Counted from the first letter of the stretch, positions 1 to 7,345 are shown. The stretch is 10,600 nucleotides of DNA from Bacillota bacterium (GCA_030528765.1 JAUMYD010000054.1:1-10600); one strand, 5' to 3'. Made by a program: numbers and translations. Notes: generated from the sequence alone by a model not told the origin.

Positions 1-1082
1 ACATTGAAAAGCTGGTCTCTATGATGGGTGAGACCGAATTTGATGCTATTTTGGTTTGCCCTTCCGAAGAAATGAAATTCTTTGCTGGCTTCTCCCCCAT
101 GATGTGCGAGCGCTTTCAGGGGCTCTTCATCAAAAAAGACGGAAGTTGCTTCTATGTTTGCAATCTGCTTTATGGCGATGAGATTAAAGAATCTTTCAAC
201 CATGAGATCCCGGTCTACACTTGGTTTGATGGAGATGGAATGACGAATGTGGTCGGCAAGATCCTGGAAGAACAGGGCCTGAAGGGTGCTACCGTGGGCG
301 TGAATTCCTCTGCCCAGGCTTTTAATGTGCTGGAAATCAGCGATAAATGTGGCGTGAACTTCAAAAACGCCAAACCTCTGCTGGAAGAAGTCCGCATTCG
401 CAAAACCCCTGAAGAACTGGAAAATCTGCGTAAAGCTGCAGCCATTGCTGATGCAGCCTTTGAGCCCACCATCAAATTTATTCGCCCCGGCGTGACGGAA
501 GCACAGATTCGCGATTTTATGTTTGAGCAGATGACCAGCCGCGGCGGCACAAATCTCTGGGCCATCGTCGCTTCTGGCCCGAATTCCGGTTTTCCCCACT
601 ACAGCGGCTATGACCGTGTGATCCAGGAACAGGATATTATGGTTCTGGACTGGGGCTGCGAATACAATGAAATGCAGTCTGATATCTCCCGTACCGTCTT
701 TGTGGGCGATGCAACGGAAGATCAGCGTCGCATCTATGATCTGGTTGATCGTGCCCAATTGGCTTCTCAGGAAGCTGCTGTTGAAGGTGCCTGGATTCCG
801 GATATTGATAAGGCAGCCCGTGTTGTTCTGGAAGAACAGGGCTATGCTGATACGCTGATCAACCGTGTGGGCCATGGTATCGGATATATGATTCATGAAG
901 CTCCGGACATTAAGGAGTGCAATCCCCGCCGTTTGGAACGTGGTATGTGCTTCTCTATTGAACCCGGTGTCTATCTTGCCAATGTTTATGGTATGCGCAT
1001 CGAAAACATCGTTGCTATTAATGAAAAAGGCGAGACTGAAATTCTGAATAAAGTCACAAGGGAACTGACCATTATTAAATAA
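1..1082 (+). CDS. M24-family Xaa-Pro peptidase (aminopeptidase P/prolidase type), 5' end outside window
   Basis: A metallopeptidase expected to cleave peptides at X-Pro bonds in the cytoplasm. The reading frame is open from base 3. The residues before the Met at 21 (IEKLVS) fit the usual N-terminus of the family, so the true start lies upstream and the gene is partial here. Numbering from Met 21, a creatinase-like N-terminal domain covers about 1-125 and the pita-bread catalytic domain about 130-353. All five metal ligands of M24 enzymes are visible: D210 and D221, H285 in GHGIG, E314 in IEPGVY and E328 in MRIENI. Supporting histidines are H193 (FPHYSG) and H292 (IHEAPD). The C-terminus looks complete, and a strong terminator follows. 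Exact substrate preference (aminopeptidase P versus Xaa-Pro dipeptidase) cannot be told from the sequence. Confidence 0.93.
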   Translation, partial: IEKLVSMMGETEFDAILVCPSEEMKFFAGFSPMMCERFQGLFIKKDGSCFYVCNLLYGDEIKESFNHEIPVYTWFDGDGMTNVVGKILEEQGLKGATVGVNSSAQAFNVLEISDKCGVNFKNAKPLLEEVRIRKTPEELENLRKAAAIADAAFEPTIKFIRPGVTEAQIRDFMFEQMTSRGGTNLWAIVASGPNSGFPHYSGYDRVIQEQDIMVLDWGCEYNEMQSDISRTVFVGDATEDQRRIYDLVDRAQLASQEAAVEGAWIPDIDKAARVVLEEQGYADTLINRVGHGIGYMIHEAPDIKECNPRRLERGMCFSIEPGVYLANVYGMRIENIVAINEKGETEILNKVTRELTIIK

Positions 1083-1128
1083 GCTTTTTGGAATGGAGAA
1101 GCTTATTTGAAACCTTCTGCATGTTTCT

Positions 1129-1183
1129 AAAATAAAGGGCTTCTTGTTTGCAAACTGCAGGCAGCAAGCCCTTTATTTTTGTT
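1129..1183 (+). terminator. Rho-independent terminator after the M24 peptidase gene, probably bidirectional
   Basis: A perfect 14-bp stem (AAAATAAAGGGCTT at 1129-1142 with its complement at 1166-1179) encloses a 23-base loop. On the + strand it runs into a T-rich tail. The A-rich left arm gives a T-rich tail on the minus strand as well. It could therefore also serve the minus-strand reading frame that ends at 1216. A weaker 7-bp repeat (TAAGCTT at 1080-1086 with AAGCTTA at 1099-1105) overlaps the peptidase stop codon. Confidence 0.85.
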
Positions 1184-1215
1184 TTACGGGCGCATTGGCA
1201 GATCTTTGCACCGCT

Positions 1216-1419
1216 TTATTGTTCCTGCAGCTTCTTCTGATAACTTTTGCTTTTCTGCAGGATTGCTGGCGCACTTCTCCCATAGCATTGCAGCTTATCT
1301 ACCAAGCTAAGCAAGCTTTCGGGGCCGGGAGTAAACGGGTATCCATAAATAAACTGATAAAGTTCCTGTCGCTCCTCTTTTATCGAGTATTCGCTTCTTC
1401 TTAGTTGTTGGCGGTATTT
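1216..1419 (-). pseudogene. Possible remnant of a small minus-strand gene, unrecognised
   Basis: An open frame of 67 codons lies between an in-frame TAA at 1420-1422 and a TAA at 1216-1218. It has no ATG, GTG or TTG near its N-terminal end. The conceptual peptide looks protein-like: a charged helical start (QQLRRSEYSIKEERQELYQF), an aromatic/proline turn (IYGYPFTPGPE), then an amphipathic helix and a Lys/Gln-rich tail ending KKLQEQ. The same frame continues upstream past the single TAA for another 16 codons back to a TTG (about 1468-1470). This fits an old gene broken by one nonsense change. The bidirectional hairpin at 1129-1183 sits about 30 bases beyond its stop. I do not recognise the family. 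The composition of this single frame is the main evidence, so chance remains a real possibility. Confidence 0.3.
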
Positions 1420-1443
1420 TTACAGAAAAAGCTTCGTCTTTTC

Positions 1444-1471
1444 TTGAAAAAATTTTTGAATATGGTACAAT
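1444..1471 (+). promoter_or_regulatory. Sigma-A-like promoter of the threonine aldolase gene
   Basis: TTGAAA at 1444-1449 and TACAAT at 1466-1471 are spaced by 16 bases. They lie about 50 bases before the start codon in an AT-rich stretch. They match the vegetative -35/-10 consensus at 5 of 6 positions each. Confidence 0.75.
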
Positions 1472-1513
1472 TAAAATGTTCTGTTGCTAAATATAGATGA
1501 TTAACTTGGAAAA

Positions 1514-1519
1514 GAGGGG
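1514..1519 (+). promoter_or_regulatory. Ribosome binding site deciding the threonine aldolase start
   Basis: GAGGGG lies 4 bases before the ATG at 1524. No comparable site precedes the in-frame ATG at 1497, so the downstream start is preferred. Confidence 0.7.
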
Positions 1520-1523
1520 TAAA

Positions 1524-2564
1524 ATGTTTCGTTTTGAATGCGATTACAGCGAAAGCTGTCACCCAGCGATTATAGAACGCTTAGCGGAAACCAATCTTAT
1601 ACAATCTCCCGGCTACGGAGAAGATGCCTTTTGCGAGGCAGCTCGGGAATTACTGCGCAGGGATTGCGGTTTGGAGCCGAATGCCTGTGCCATTCATCTG
1701 ATGATTGGAGGAACCCAGACCAATCTGACAGTAATTGCTTCTCTGCTTCGCCCCTATCAGGGCGTGATCAGTGCGGACAGTGGCCACATAAATACCCATG
1801 AAACCGGTGCCGTGGAGGCTACCGGTCACAAAGTACTTGCTCTCCCGACAAAAGATGGCAAGCTCAGCGCGGAAATGGTACAGGCAGTTTACGATGCCTA
1901 TCAGGATGATGTAACCAAGGAGCATATTGTTCAGCCGGGTATGGTCTACATTAGTTGGCCCACCGAAACTGGCCTGCTCTATACCAAAGAAGAGCTTAGT
2001 GCACTTTCCCGGACTTGTCGCAAACTGGGTCTTCCTCTTTTTTTGGATGGGGCTCGCTTGGGTTACGGTCTGATGAGCAGCGCCTGCGATCTTACTCTCC
2101 CGGAAATCGCACAGCTTTGTGATGTTTTCTATATCGGCGGTACAAAGCAGGGGCTGATGATGGGAGAGGCTTTGGTATTCACTGATCTCAAACTGAGCAA
2201 TGGATTCCGCTCCATGATGAAGAATCGTGGCGGCATGCTGGCAAAAGGACGCTTACTGGGAATTCAGTTCCAGACCATGTTTGAAGACGGTCTTTATTAT
2301 CGTATAGCCCGGCAAGCAGATGAATATGCTATGGAAATCCGCAGTGCTTTCGCAGCGCGCGGCTGTGATTTTCTCTATCCTTCTATGAGCAATCAACAGT
2401 TCCCCATCCTTCCGGATGCCTGGCTTGCCAAACTGGAGAAGGATTTTGCGTATTCCTTCTGGCAGAGGGTTGATGAGAGCCACTGTGCCGTTCGTTTTTG
2501 TACCAGCTGGGGCACGCAGCCGGAGGCAGTGGAGCAGCTGATTGCTGCAATTCGTGCACTTTAA
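1524..2564 (+). CDS. ltaE: Threonine aldolase-family PLP enzyme (beta-eliminating lyase fold)
   Basis: Probable low-specificity L-threonine aldolase, which splits threonine or allo-threonine to glycine and acetaldehyde with pyridoxal phosphate in the cytoplasm. The protein is 346 residues from the ATG at 1524, the usual length for the family. Fold-type I features are in order: the GGTQTN segment near residue 60 for phosphate/cofactor contact, the DSGHINTHETGA region near residue 90, D175 in DGARLGYG for the pyridine nitrogen, and K208 in GGTKQG as the Schiff-base lysine. A longer start at 1497 is open but lacks a good ribosome site. The gene is monocistronic, with its own promoter and a hairpin after its stop. 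Related beta-eliminating lyases share this fold, so the exact substrate is inferred; membership of the family is nearly certain. Confidence 0.9.
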   Translation: MFRFECDYSESCHPAIIERLAETNLIQSPGYGEDAFCEAARELLRRDCGLEPNACAIHLMIGGTQTNLTVIASLLRPYQGVISADSGHINTHETGAVEATGHKVLALPTKDGKLSAEMVQAVYDAYQDDVTKEHIVQPGMVYISWPTETGLLYTKEELSALSRTCRKLGLPLFLDGARLGYGLMSSACDLTLPEIAQLCDVFYIGGTKQGLMMGEALVFTDLKLSNGFRSMMKNRGGMLAKGRLLGIQFQTMFEDGLYYRIARQADEYAMEIRSAFAARGCDFLYPSMSNQQFPILPDAWLAKLEKDFAYSFWQRVDESHCAVRFCTSWGTQPEAVEQLIAAIRAL

Positions 2565-2595
2565 TTTAGACAGAGAAAAACTTTATTGATTTCAA

Positions 2596-2643
2596 AATAA
2601 TAGAGCTAGATACATCTTTCGGCATGCATCTAGCTCTATTATT
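2596..2643. terminator. Bidirectional hairpin between convergent ltaE and mtnA
   Basis: A perfect 16-bp stem (AATAATAGAGCTAGAT at 2596-2611 with its complement at 2628-2643) encloses a 16-base loop. It sits 31 bases after the ltaE stop and 19 bases after the mtnA stop on the opposite strand. Flanking T-runs are modest in both directions, so termination is likely but not as clear as at the other sites. Confidence 0.7.
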
Positions 2644-2662
2644 GATTCATTGCATAATTGCT

Positions 2663-3754
2663 TTATTCGGACTGTGGTCCTTCCCATTCCGCTTCGGACA
2701 TCAGTTTTTCCAGATTTTCTCGGAAAGGAGGACGAATAATTCCTTTTTCCGTTATGATCCCACTGATCAGATTATGCTCTGTTACATCGAAGGCAGGGTT
2801 ATAGCATTTTACCCCGGCCGGAGCCATGGGTTTCATATAATATTTGCTGCAGATCTCCTCTTTACTGCGCAGTTCAATTGGGATATCAGCAGCACTTTGG
2901 CAGTTTTTATCAATGCTTGAGCTGGGCCCCAGCACATAGAAAGGAATGCCGTAATGCTTGGCCAGAATCGCCACACCGCTGGTGCCGATTTTGTTTGCAG
3001 TATCTCCATTCATGGCCACCCGGTCGCATCCGACAAAGCAGATGTCCACCCAACCATTCTTCATCACCTGGGAAGCCATATTGTCGCAGATCAGTGTCGT
3101 GTCCACGCCGGCTTGCTGAAGCTCATAGGCTGTAAGCCTGGCACCTTGCAGCAGAGGCCGGGTTTCATCTGCAAAAACCCGTAGCTGCATCCCCTGCTCA
3201 TGGGCCAAAAGTATGGGGCCAAGAGCTGTTCCGTATCGGCTGGTAGCCAAAGGGCCGGCATTGCAGTGTGTCAGGATGCCGATATTCTCCCGCAGCAGGC
3301 TTTTTCCGTATTCTGCGATTGCCCTGCACATGGAGACATCTTGCTGATGAATAGCTCTTGCCTCCTGCTGCAACAGGGGAAGTAAGTCTTGCGGGCTGCG
3401 GTCCTTGTGCGCTTCTGCTATAGCTAACAGTCTTTGGATCGCCCAGGACAGATTCACTGCAGTGGGCCGGGAGGAATTCAGGTATTCCCCATATTCGCGA
3501 AGTCTTTGGTGGAAATTTTCGCTATTCAGGATCTGCGCAGCCAAAGCGCAAAGCCCATAGGCTGCAAAAATACCAATGGCGGGCGCTCCCCTGATTTTCA
3601 GCTCAAAAATTGCAAGGTAAAGCTCTTCCGGACTGCTTAGACGGATATAATGAAGCTCCCCCGGCAGGCGTGTTTGATCAATGATGATCACTTCCCTGCC
3701 ATCCTCGGAAAGGGCTACATTTTCCAGATGCCGGATTTTATTATTCATAGGCAT
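2663..3754 (-). CDS. mtnA: S-methyl-5-thioribose-1-phosphate isomerase
   Basis: Converts methylthioribose 1-phosphate to methylthioribulose 1-phosphate, the aldose-ketose step of methionine salvage. Some relatives also act on 5-deoxyribose 1-phosphate. The 363-residue protein is close to usual length. Family motifs are all present: IRGAPAIGIFAAYG (54-67), THCNAGPLATSRYGTALGP (162-180) with catalytic C164, VFADETRPLLQGARLTAYEL (193-212), GCDRVAMNGDTANKIGT (242-258) with catalytic D244, and AFDVTEHNLI near 321-330. An AAAGGAAA-type ribosome site stands before the start; Met 3 is an alternative start. It lies downstream of the EIIC and aldolase genes but is separated from them by a strong terminator. 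No other methionine-salvage gene (mtnK, mtnB, mtnD) is in the window, so the physiological substrate is not fixed by context. The eIF2B-alpha-like relatives are excluded by the full set of MtnA motifs. Confidence 0.93.
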   Translation of the reverse strand: MPMNNKIRHLENVALSEDGREVIIIDQTRLPGELHYIRLSSPEELYLAIFELKIRGAPAIGIFAAYGLCALAAQILNSENFHQRLREYGEYLNSSRPTAVNLSWAIQRLLAIAEAHKDRSPQDLLPLLQQEARAIHQQDVSMCRAIAEYGKSLLRENIGILTHCNAGPLATSRYGTALGPILLAHEQGMQLRVFADETRPLLQGARLTAYELQQAGVDTTLICDNMASQVMKNGWVDICFVGCDRVAMNGDTANKIGTSGVAILAKHYGIPFYVLGPSSSIDKNCQSAADIPIELRSKEEICSKYYMKPMAPAGVKCYNPAFDVTEHNLISGIITEKGIIRPPFRENLEKLMSEAEWEGPQSE

Positions 3755-3782
3755 AGTAGGTTTCCTTTAAAAATTTACTTTG

Positions 3783-3819
3783 AAAAAGCAAGGATCGCTC
3801 TCGGCGATCCTTGCTTTTT
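3783..3819 (-). terminator. Strong intrinsic terminator between the EIIC gene and mtnA
   Basis: A perfect 16-bp stem (AAAAAGCAAGGATCGC at 3783-3798 with its complement at 3804-3819) has a 5-base loop. Read on the minus strand it starts 3 bases after the EIIC stop and runs into a T-run. Its end lies only 28 bases before the mtnA start codon, so it either ends the aldolase-EIIC transcript or meters read-through into mtnA. Confidence 0.9.
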
Positions 3820-3821
3820 AT

Positions 3822-4853
3822 CTACAGATCCAGTTTCAGATCTCCGGGACGTATCCAGCCCCATTTTCGCAAGGGCCAGGCAAATATGGGTGTCAGGATA
3901 GCTGGGAGGATCACACAGACGGCTAAGAGTCCAATCCAAGACCAAAATCCACCAAAGCCCTCTGCCGCCATTACACCGATGGGTCCCACTAAGCCGCAGG
4001 TACCCATACCAGAGGCAACGGCAACACCATTTTCCATGGAGAAAAGGCAGGTTGCTATTGGGCCCGTTACTGCAGCAGCCAAAGTAGGCGGGATCCAGAT
4101 GCGCGGATTGCGAATAATATTGCCCATCTGGAGCATGGAAGTCCCCAAGCCTTGGGCGAGAATGCCGCCCCAACCATTTTCACGGAAGCTCATTACTGCA
4201 AAACCTATCATTTGCGCACAGCAACCGGCAGTGGCAGCACCACCGGCCAGACCAACTAAGCCCAGAGTAAAACAGATTGCTGCGGAACTGATGGGTAAGG
4301 TCAGAACCATCCCTACGATCACGGAGACCGCCATACCCATGGTAAAACGGTGCAGTTCCGTAGCAGACATGATCAAAGTTCCAAGAGCGGTCATCAGCCA
4401 GCTGACCCCGGGACCGATCAGGGTGGAAACACCTATGCCGGAGAGAATGGTAACAATGGGTGTAAGAATAATATCCAGCTTTGTTTCCTTGGATATCAGT
4501 TTACCCAGCTCTGAGGCAACGATCACCGCAAAAAGTGTACAGAGCGGGCCACCCAGCTCATTTGAGGCCATACCTACTGCACAGAGAGAATAGAGCACCA
4601 GGGGCGGTGCTTTTAGTGCTGCACCAATTGCGATTGCCATGGCCGGGCCTGTAACAGCACTGGCATAAGCTGCAGTACTTATCAGCCATTCCCAAGCCAG
4701 TTTATCCCCTAAAGTATCGAGGATCGTCCCTATAAGAAGGGAGGCAAAAAGGCCCATTGCCATGCTTCCCATAGCGTCAATGAAATAACGTTTTGCCGAG
4801 ATACGGACATCTTTCTTTTCCAGAAAAAGTCGAAAAGAATTTTTAGCAGTCAT
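3822..4853 (-). CDS. PTS EIIC-like integral membrane protein (PTS_EIIC_2 / PfoR-like family)
   Basis: A polytopic membrane protein of 343 residues, recognised by its N-terminus (KKDVRISAKRYFIDAMGSMAMGLFASLLIGTI) and by repeated glycine/alanine-rich hydrophobic segments. These match the stand-alone EIIC family to which PfoR belongs (Pfam PF13303, from memory). About 8-10 membrane segments cover residues 25-335. No EIIA or EIIB domain is fused, and none is encoded nearby, so phosphorylating sugar uptake cannot be assumed. Members are variously described as transporters or as membrane regulators. A GGAGAGG ribosome site lies 5 bases before the ATG. The gene starts 39 bases after the aldolase stop with no terminator between, so the two are probably co-transcribed. 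A strong terminator follows it. Substrate is unknown. Confidence 0.8.
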   Translation of the reverse strand: MTAKNSFRLFLEKKDVRISAKRYFIDAMGSMAMGLFASLLIGTILDTLGDKLAWEWLISTAAYASAVTGPAMAIAIGAALKAPPLVLYSLCAVGMASNELGGPLCTLFAVIVASELGKLISKETKLDIILTPIVTILSGIGVSTLIGPGVSWLMTALGTLIMSATELHRFTMGMAVSVIVGMVLTLPISSAAICFTLGLVGLAGGAATAGCCAQMIGFAVMSFRENGWGGILAQGLGTSMLQMGNIIRNPRIWIPPTLAAAVTGPIATCLFSMENGVAVASGMGTCGLVGPIGVMAAEGFGGFWSWIGLLAVCVILPAILTPIFAWPLRKWGWIRPGDLKLDL

Positions 4854-4892
4854 TGTTGCCTCTCCAAATTTAATTTCTAAAGCACTGCCGCC

Positions 4893-5831
4893 TTAAAATG
4901 CATTGCCTGCGCAGCCAAGGACGTTGATAAGCTTATGTTTGACCATTTCTTTGATGCCTTCCCGAGCCGGTTTCAGATATTGGCGAGGATCGAAGTGATC
5001 GGGATACTGGTTCAAATGCTGCCGCACTGCTGCCGTCATGGCTAAGCGAAGATCAGAATCAATGTTGATCTTGCAGACAGCCAGTTCCGCAGCATGCCGC
5101 AGCATTTCCTCCGGAACTCCAATGGCATCGGGCATGGCACCACCATTTTCATTAACGATTTTAACGAATTCCTGAGGTACGGAAGAGCTGCCATGCAGGA
5201 CGATGGGAAAGCCGGGCAAACGACGGCTTACTTCCTCCAGAATATCAAAACGCAGCTGAGGTTTGGTGCCCGGTTTAAACTTAAATGCACCGTGGCTGGT
5301 GCCTATGGCGATTGCCAGGGAATCTACGCCGGTTCTGGAAACGAATTCTTCAACCTCTTCCGGGCGGGTGTAGGAGCTATCCTCTTCGCTGACATTGACA
5401 GCATCCTCCACGCCGGCCAAGCGCCCCAATTCCCCTTCTACCACGACACCTTTGTCATGGGCATATTCCACCACTTGCCTGGTCAGAGCAATGTTTTCCG
5501 CGAAGGAAAGATGGCTGCCATCGATCATCACGGAGGTGAATCCTCCATCTATGCAGGATTTGCACAGCTCAAAGCTATCACCATGATCCAGGTGTACGCA
5601 GATGGGCAGGCCGGTTTCGATAACGGCTGCTTCGATTAGCTTCATCAGATAAGTATGGTTGGCATATTTTCTTGCACCGGCGCTGACCTGCAAAATCAGT
5701 GGGGCCTCCACTTCCTTCGCAGCCTCAGTGATGCCTTGAATGATCTCCATGTTATTCACATTGAAGGCACCGATGGCATAGTTGCCAGCATAGGCTTTCT
5801 CAAACATTTCTTTAGAAGTAACGATAGGCAT
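4893..5831 (-). CDS. fba: Class II (zinc) fructose-bisphosphate-type aldolase
   Basis: A zinc-dependent aldolase of the FBP/tagatose-bisphosphate family (PF01116) that joins or splits DHAP and an aldehyde, most often in glycolysis. The 312 residues from the ATG at 5831 show D82 and H83 in HLDHGD (general acid and zinc ligand), E134 in VEGELG, H180 in GTSHGAFKF and H213 in LHGSSSVP (zinc ligands). NID at 256-258 contacts the DHAP phosphate. A start 8 codons earlier is open, but GGAGGA lies inside that extension, 9 bases before the ATG at 5831, which settles the start. A promoter lies about 60 bases upstream and an EIIC gene follows directly. It may be the main glycolytic enzyme. The neighbouring mtnA allows an alternative role on a phosphorylated deoxy-ketose, and the sequence alone cannot choose. 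Confidence 0.92.
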   Translation of the reverse strand: MPIVTSKEMFEKAYAGNYAIGAFNVNNMEIIQGITEAAKEVEAPLILQVSAGARKYANHTYLMKLIEAAVIETGLPICVHLDHGDSFELCKSCIDGGFTSVMIDGSHLSFAENIALTRQVVEYAHDKGVVVEGELGRLAGVEDAVNVSEEDSSYTRPEEVEEFVSRTGVDSLAIAIGTSHGAFKFKPGTKPQLRFDILEEVSRRLPGFPIVLHGSSSVPQEFVKIVNENGGAMPDAIGVPEEMLRHAAELAVCKINIDSDLRLAMTAAVRQHLNQYPDHFDPRQYLKPAREGIKEMVKHKLINVLGCAGNAF

Positions 5832-5840
5832 AAGTGAATG

Positions 5841-5846
5841 TCCTCC
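5841..5846 (-). promoter_or_regulatory. Ribosome binding site deciding the aldolase start
   Basis: GGAGGA on the minus strand, 9 bases before the ATG at 5831. It sits within the open extension that would begin at 5855, which argues against the longer form. Confidence 0.8.
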
Positions 5847-5900
5847 GATCTTCATTAGTATGATATAGACTTCGTTTTCTCTTTAGAAAGACGCATTATT

Positions 5901-5928
5901 ATCATATCACATTGCCTGCTTTATGCAA
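5901..5928 (-). promoter_or_regulatory. Sigma-A-like promoter of the aldolase-EIIC unit
   Basis: On the minus strand TTGCAT (5923-5928) and TATGAT (5901-5906) are spaced by 16 bases. This places transcription start near 5894 and gives a leader of about 60 bases before the aldolase ATG. Confidence 0.7.
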
Positions 5929-5975
5929 GCCCTAAATTACTGAATTTACTCGATTCCTTTCCTGCTCTTTCCAAA

Positions 5976-6206
5976 TTAGTCCATGCGGTTTTCATAAGCA
6001 GAGCTATCCAGAATGATCTTCTTGCATTCCGGACAGCAATCACTTTCAACATAATTCGGTAAAAATGACGGAACGCCCAGACGCAGTGCATATTTTTCTT
6101 TTCCGTCCGGCAAGAGACTGAACCTATGTTTCCTTTCGCTCCACAGGCTCGCACCACAGTTTAGATAGCCGTGGAGCATCTCAACGCCACAAAAAGGGCA
6201 TTTCAT
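5976..6206 (-). CDS. Small zinc-ribbon protein (PF20097/DUF6487-like)
   Basis: A 76-residue protein that opens MKCPFCGVEM and carries two cysteine pairs, C3/C6 and C58/C61 (CCPEC), spaced as a split zinc ribbon. The stretch between them holds an extra C17 and a basic/aromatic region. This layout matches the small uncharacterised Firmicutes zinc-ribbon family that I recall as PF20097; the family number should be checked. A GGGAAGGG ribosome site precedes the ATG. The gene lies 45 bases after the flavoprotein stop with no terminator between, so it is probably in the same transcript. Function is unknown; such proteins are usually guessed to bind metal or nucleic acid. Confidence 0.75.
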   Translation of the reverse strand: MKCPFCGVEMLHGYLNCGASLWSERKHRFSLLPDGKEKYALRLGVPSFLPNYVESDCCPECKKIILDSSAYENRMD

Positions 6207-6251
6207 TTCATCCCTTCCCTTCTCTGCAGCTATTTTCGCTGCTCATTCATT

Positions 6252-7322
6252 TTAGGCAAGAGGCTGCTCAATGATTTTGATACTACTGATCCCGGAAGAC
6301 ATGATAGCTGCGCGAGGCAGAGGGTTATACATGAACCAGCGCTTAAGGCATTTTGCCCAGAGTTTTGTCCGCAGCATTCGTGAGCTTTCCGCATAAAAGG
6401 ATAAAGCCTTTCCGGGGTCCCGGTTCAGAGCCTGGCTCAGCCATGTTGCACTTAAAACAGCGCTGCTGATCCCTTCCAGAGAGCTGGGGCTGATCAGCCC
6501 TGCCGCTTCCCCGAGGAGAAAAGCTCTCCCCCTTCCCAGGCAGAAGCTACCCGGTCCATGGGGGCGCAGAACCTGACAGGCTTCTGTGCGCAGCACCTCC
6601 CCAAAATGAAAGCCCATGCCAGTGAGTTTTTCTTTTTGCCGCTCAAAGGCAGCCCGGCAATTTTGAGGGGCAAAAGCTCCGCCAAAGATAAGGCTGGAAT
6701 CCTTATAGATAGACCAGGAGCAGCTATCGCTGGTTTCCGAATCAAAGATGCAGGAGTAAAAAGGATCATTTCCCGCTCCAGTAAACCATTGCTGGATGGA
6801 TACATAGGCATCCATTTTTTGTTGGGGGAAAAGGCTTCTTCGCAGAAGGGAATTGGCTCCGTCTGAGCCTGCTACCCAGGCACAGATAATATCCCTCTCC
6901 TCCCCTGACTTCCCTTGTATTCGCAGGTGGAAGCCTTCTCCTGCCTCGCGGACAGAAATACAGCGGCCAGGGAAAACCTCCACTGCATCCGGGATGAGGC
7001 TCAAAAGCCAGCGGTCGAATTTTTGACGATCCAGATTTATGTAGGAACGTGGATAATACCGCACCTGCGCATTTTGGAGATCAATAGTTTTCACTGCAAA
7101 AATCTGCGGATCCACCAAGACCGTTTTTGGCAGGTTCAGCCCAAGGCTGGCCAGCGCCTTCTGTGCATCCGGAGCAAGCAGCCCCCCACAGGGTTTGGCT
7201 GGGGAGATCGACTGCCCATCCAGAAGCAGGATTCGGAAACGGCTCCTATCAAGAAGGCGTGCCAGCGTAGTTCCGGCTGGGCCCGCTCCCACGATCACTA
7301 TGTCATAGTATGGCTTTGGCAT
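6252..7322 (-). CDS. Geranylgeranyl reductase-family FAD-dependent oxidoreductase
   Basis: A flavoprotein of 356 residues from the ATG at 7322. The FAD-binding dinucleotide motif GAGPAG is at 12-17, followed by the acidic end of the second strand (LLLD, 32-35). KPCGGLL at 43-49 is the Cys-Gly-Gly signature of the geranylgeranyl-reductase family. GSDGANSLLRR (152-162) and GEAAGLISPSSLEGI (271-285) form the second FAD contact. Family members reduce isoprenoid double bonds or other substrates with a small electron carrier. A GGAAGGGG ribosome site 6 bases before 7322 favours this start over the ATG at 7343. The rubredoxin gene lies just upstream with a hairpin between, and a zinc-ribbon gene follows. 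Rubredoxin as electron partner is an inference from that context. The true substrate is unknown. Confidence 0.85.
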   Translation of the reverse strand: MPKPYYDIVIVGAGPAGTTLARLLDRSRFRILLLDGQSISPAKPCGGLLAPDAQKALASLGLNLPKTVLVDPQIFAVKTIDLQNAQVRYYPRSYINLDRQKFDRWLLSLIPDAVEVFPGRCISVREAGEGFHLRIQGKSGEERDIICAWVAGSDGANSLLRRSLFPQQKMDAYVSIQQWFTGAGNDPFYSCIFDSETSDSCSWSIYKDSSLIFGGAFAPQNCRAAFERQKEKLTGMGFHFGEVLRTEACQVLRPHGPGSFCLGRGRAFLLGEAAGLISPSSLEGISSAVLSATWLSQALNRDPGKALSFYAESSRMLRTKLWAKCLKRWFMYNPLPRAAIMSSGISSIKIIEQPLA

Positions 7323-7328
7323 GGATAT

Positions 7329-7336
7329 CCCCTTCC
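7329..7336 (-). promoter_or_regulatory. Ribosome binding site deciding the flavoprotein start
   Basis: GGAAGGGG on the minus strand, 6 bases before the ATG at 7322. The alternative ATG at 7343 lies only about 7 bases beyond the terminator stem and has no good site. Confidence 0.75.
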
Positions 7337-7345
7337 GTAACATAG

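Noticed and set aside
1144..1404. 86-codon + strand frame after the peptidase gene
   Set aside because: It begins with TTG inside the terminator loop, has no ribosome site, and has low-complexity Leu/Phe/Ala composition. The opposite strand gives a more protein-like translation.
3811..4593. 260-codon + strand frame antisense to the EIIC gene
   Set aside because: Proline/isoleucine/threonine-rich composition is the expected mirror of an alanine/glycine-rich membrane protein, and the sense frame has clear family motifs and a good ribosome site.
5094..5639. 181-codon + strand frame antisense to the aldolase gene
   Set aside because: It lies wholly within the well-supported aldolase gene on the other strand, shows no recognisable motif and has no ribosome site; it reflects codon bias of the real gene.
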